Origin: Paenibacillus shirakamiensis | Lineage (GTDB): Bacteria > Bacillota > Bacilli > Paenibacillales > Paenibacillaceae | Assembly: GCF_017874255.1 (NCBI RefSeq) | Contig: NZ_JAGGLD010000001.1 | Span: forward strand, 62,001 to 126,000 | DNA length: 64,000 nucleotides | Direction: 5' to 3' | In this document: positions 62,555 through 64,000 of the stretch, one piece after another | Numbering within the stretch: the stretch's first letter is position 1 | Layout: the number at the start of each line of letters is the position of its first letter | Position numbers and translations under genes: made by a program | The notes under the pieces: generated by a model | Databases searched by the model: none | The model's input: the letters and a program-made list of their open reading frames with translations, nothing else | What the model was told of the DNA's origin: nothing

Positions 62555-64000
62555 ATTTTTCTTCACGCACTCACATGGAATGCGACAGAGAGTACAGAGC
62601 TAAACGGATTGATAACGGTATTTCAATCCACGCACTCACATGGAGTGCGACGGTCGGTACTATCAGGTACCCGCTGATATGCACTATATTTCAATCCACG
62701 CACTCACATGGAGTGCGACACGGCGCTGATGCTCAATTTGTAAGAGTAGACGGAATTTCAATCCACGCACTCACATGGAGTGCGACGAGGATCCGGACAA
62801 GACAAGCAGTGCGGAATTAGATATTTCAATCCACGCACTCACATGGAGTGCGACAATCTCATGGACAGATAACGCCGGAGTGTCGTCTATATTTCAATCC
62901 ACGCACTCGCATGGAGTGCGACTTAGATCAGTAAATGGATAAGCCAATCCACCTATATTTCAATCCACGCACTCACATGGAGTGCGACGCAATTGCACCA
63001 CAACAATCAAGCGGAGCGAAGGTATTTCAATCCACGCACTCACATGGAGTGCGACAGTTGTTGCCCGGGGTATCTCGGACGACTCAGAAATTTCAATCCA
63101 CGCACTCACATGGAGTGCGACTCACTAAAGGATCTGAGATCATTGATTTTTGTAATTTCAATCCACGCACTCACATGGAGTGCGACCAGGTATTGCAGAG
63201 GGGGTTGGATAATGACCACGTTATTTCAATCCACGCACTCACATGGAGTGCGACTGTACCTTTTTTATCTGATTGGCAAGCGTCATGATTTCAATCCACG
63301 CACTCACATGGAGTGCGACTTTGACTCCGCCAAGCGTTTCAGTAACAGTAATATTTCAATCCACGCACTCACATGGAGTGCGACGGCATCTACCCATGTA
63401 AGAATAGGTAAAATAGAGATTTCAATCCACGCACTCACATGGAGTGCGACTTTAGCTCTCCAAGAGAGCGTCTTGTCATCCATAATTTCAATCCACGCAC
63501 TCACATGGAGTGCGACTCATTCATACTTACCTGACACCTCCGAATAGTTTATTTCAATCCACGCACTCACATGGAGTGCGACAAGGATCATTGGCTTTTG
63601 AAGTCCCTTTGACAGCAATTTCAATCCACGCACTCACATGGAGTGCGACACGGACGTTCCCGAGATACCTTTGAAATGTCTAGCAAATTTCAATCCACGC
63701 ACTCACATGGAGTGCGACAAAAATTGGTGACGCATCGGGACTAGATAGACGTATTTCAATCCACGCACTCACATGGAGTGCGACTGAAGTGTTTTTTGAA
63801 AACTGTGGTGACTTGACTATTTCAATCCACGCACTCACATGGAGTGCGACTAATGTACGGGTTTCCCGGATACGGTTTTTCAGATTTCAATCCACGCACT
63901 CACATGGAGTGCGACGTATATATTACGAAATCTGCTTCCGCTTCTGTTTTTATTTCAATCCACGCACTCACATGGAGTGCGACTTCCTTTTTCGTTGTTG
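62555..64000 (-). CRISPR. CRISPR array 2, type I-C-like, at least 22 repeats, continues past the window
   Basis: Same 32-bp repeat and orientation as array 1. Repeats run from 62555-62586 (degenerate: five mismatches) to 63952-63983, with spacers of 33-37 bp and a partial spacer at the window edge. A more decayed repeat remnant ending GGAGTGCGAT (62511-62520) sits one spacer length (34 bp) to its left. The decayed left end marks the leader-distal side, so the leader and probably the cas operon lie beyond base 64000. One repeat (62891) has GCATGG for ACATGG. Confidence 0.98.

Noticed and set aside
62575..63547. Similar reading frames across CRISPR array 2
   Set aside because: Same repeat artefact as in array 1.
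1..64000. Insertion sequences, prophage or integrase genes
   Set aside because: No transposase, integrase, terminal inverted repeats or phage structural operon were found; the fibre-like gene stands alone among housekeeping genes.

Overview
The window reads as chromosomal DNA from a low-to-medium GC, endospore-forming Firmicute, most probably Paenibacillus or a close relative. Support from the sequence: strong Shine-Dalgarno sites with frequent TTG/GTG starts, an intact mother-cell sigma factor gene (sigK), bacillithiol-type genes (yojF-bshB2), GlcT/ptsGHI glucose uptake, FadR-controlled fatty-acid degradation, and many genes in Bacillus subtilis-like neighbourhoods. The genus is an inference. 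No rRNA, tRNA, insertion sequence or prophage was seen.

Layout. 0-10 kb: end of ruvX, two DUF1292 genes, mltG, a U32 peptidase-like pair (yrrN/yrrO type, tRNA wobble-uridine hydroxylation), a chemoreceptor, a PbpI-like class B penicillin-binding protein and a polysaccharide deacetylase. 10-17 kb: hydrolase, ilvD, KGG-repeat protein, HAD phosphatase, sirtuin and aldo/keto reductase. 16.5-23 kb: an AraC-type regulator divergent from galK-galE-galT, then an iron alcohol dehydrogenase. 22.8-25 kb: an NfeD-like protein and flotillin behind an excellent sigma-W-type promoter. 25-30.4 kb: glcT, an RNA antiterminator/terminator leader, ptsG, ptsH and ptsI. 30.5-34.2 kb: convergent ppx and ppk (polyphosphate), then rplY/ctc. 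35.3-37.1 kb: a fibre-like protein with about 33 unbroken decapeptide repeats and a lectin-like tip. 37.3-40.6 kb: a BdbD/BdbC thiol oxidation pair, a YneQ-like gene and a zinc-ribbon/membrane gene pair, in spacers rich in short tandem repeats.

40.9-55.7 kb is mainly a fatty-acid beta-oxidation island. fadR-etfB-etfA runs left and fadF-fadN-fadA-fadE-lcfA-thioesterase-SCP2 runs right from a shared control region holding a perfect FadR box and a likely CcpA (cre) site. An FadH-like dienoyl-CoA reductase follows. Together these activate, oxidise and transfer electrons from fatty acids.

58.9-64 kb carries two type I-C-like CRISPR arrays with the same 32-bp repeat, 36 repeats in the first and at least 22 in the second, flanking sigK. 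Repeat orientation and the decayed left ends indicate leftward transcription, with leaders on the right. Array 1 has a candidate leader squeezed between it and the sigK terminator. Array 2 runs off the window and appears to end in its own terminator just upstream of sigK. No cas genes are in the window; the repeat orientation predicts them to the right.
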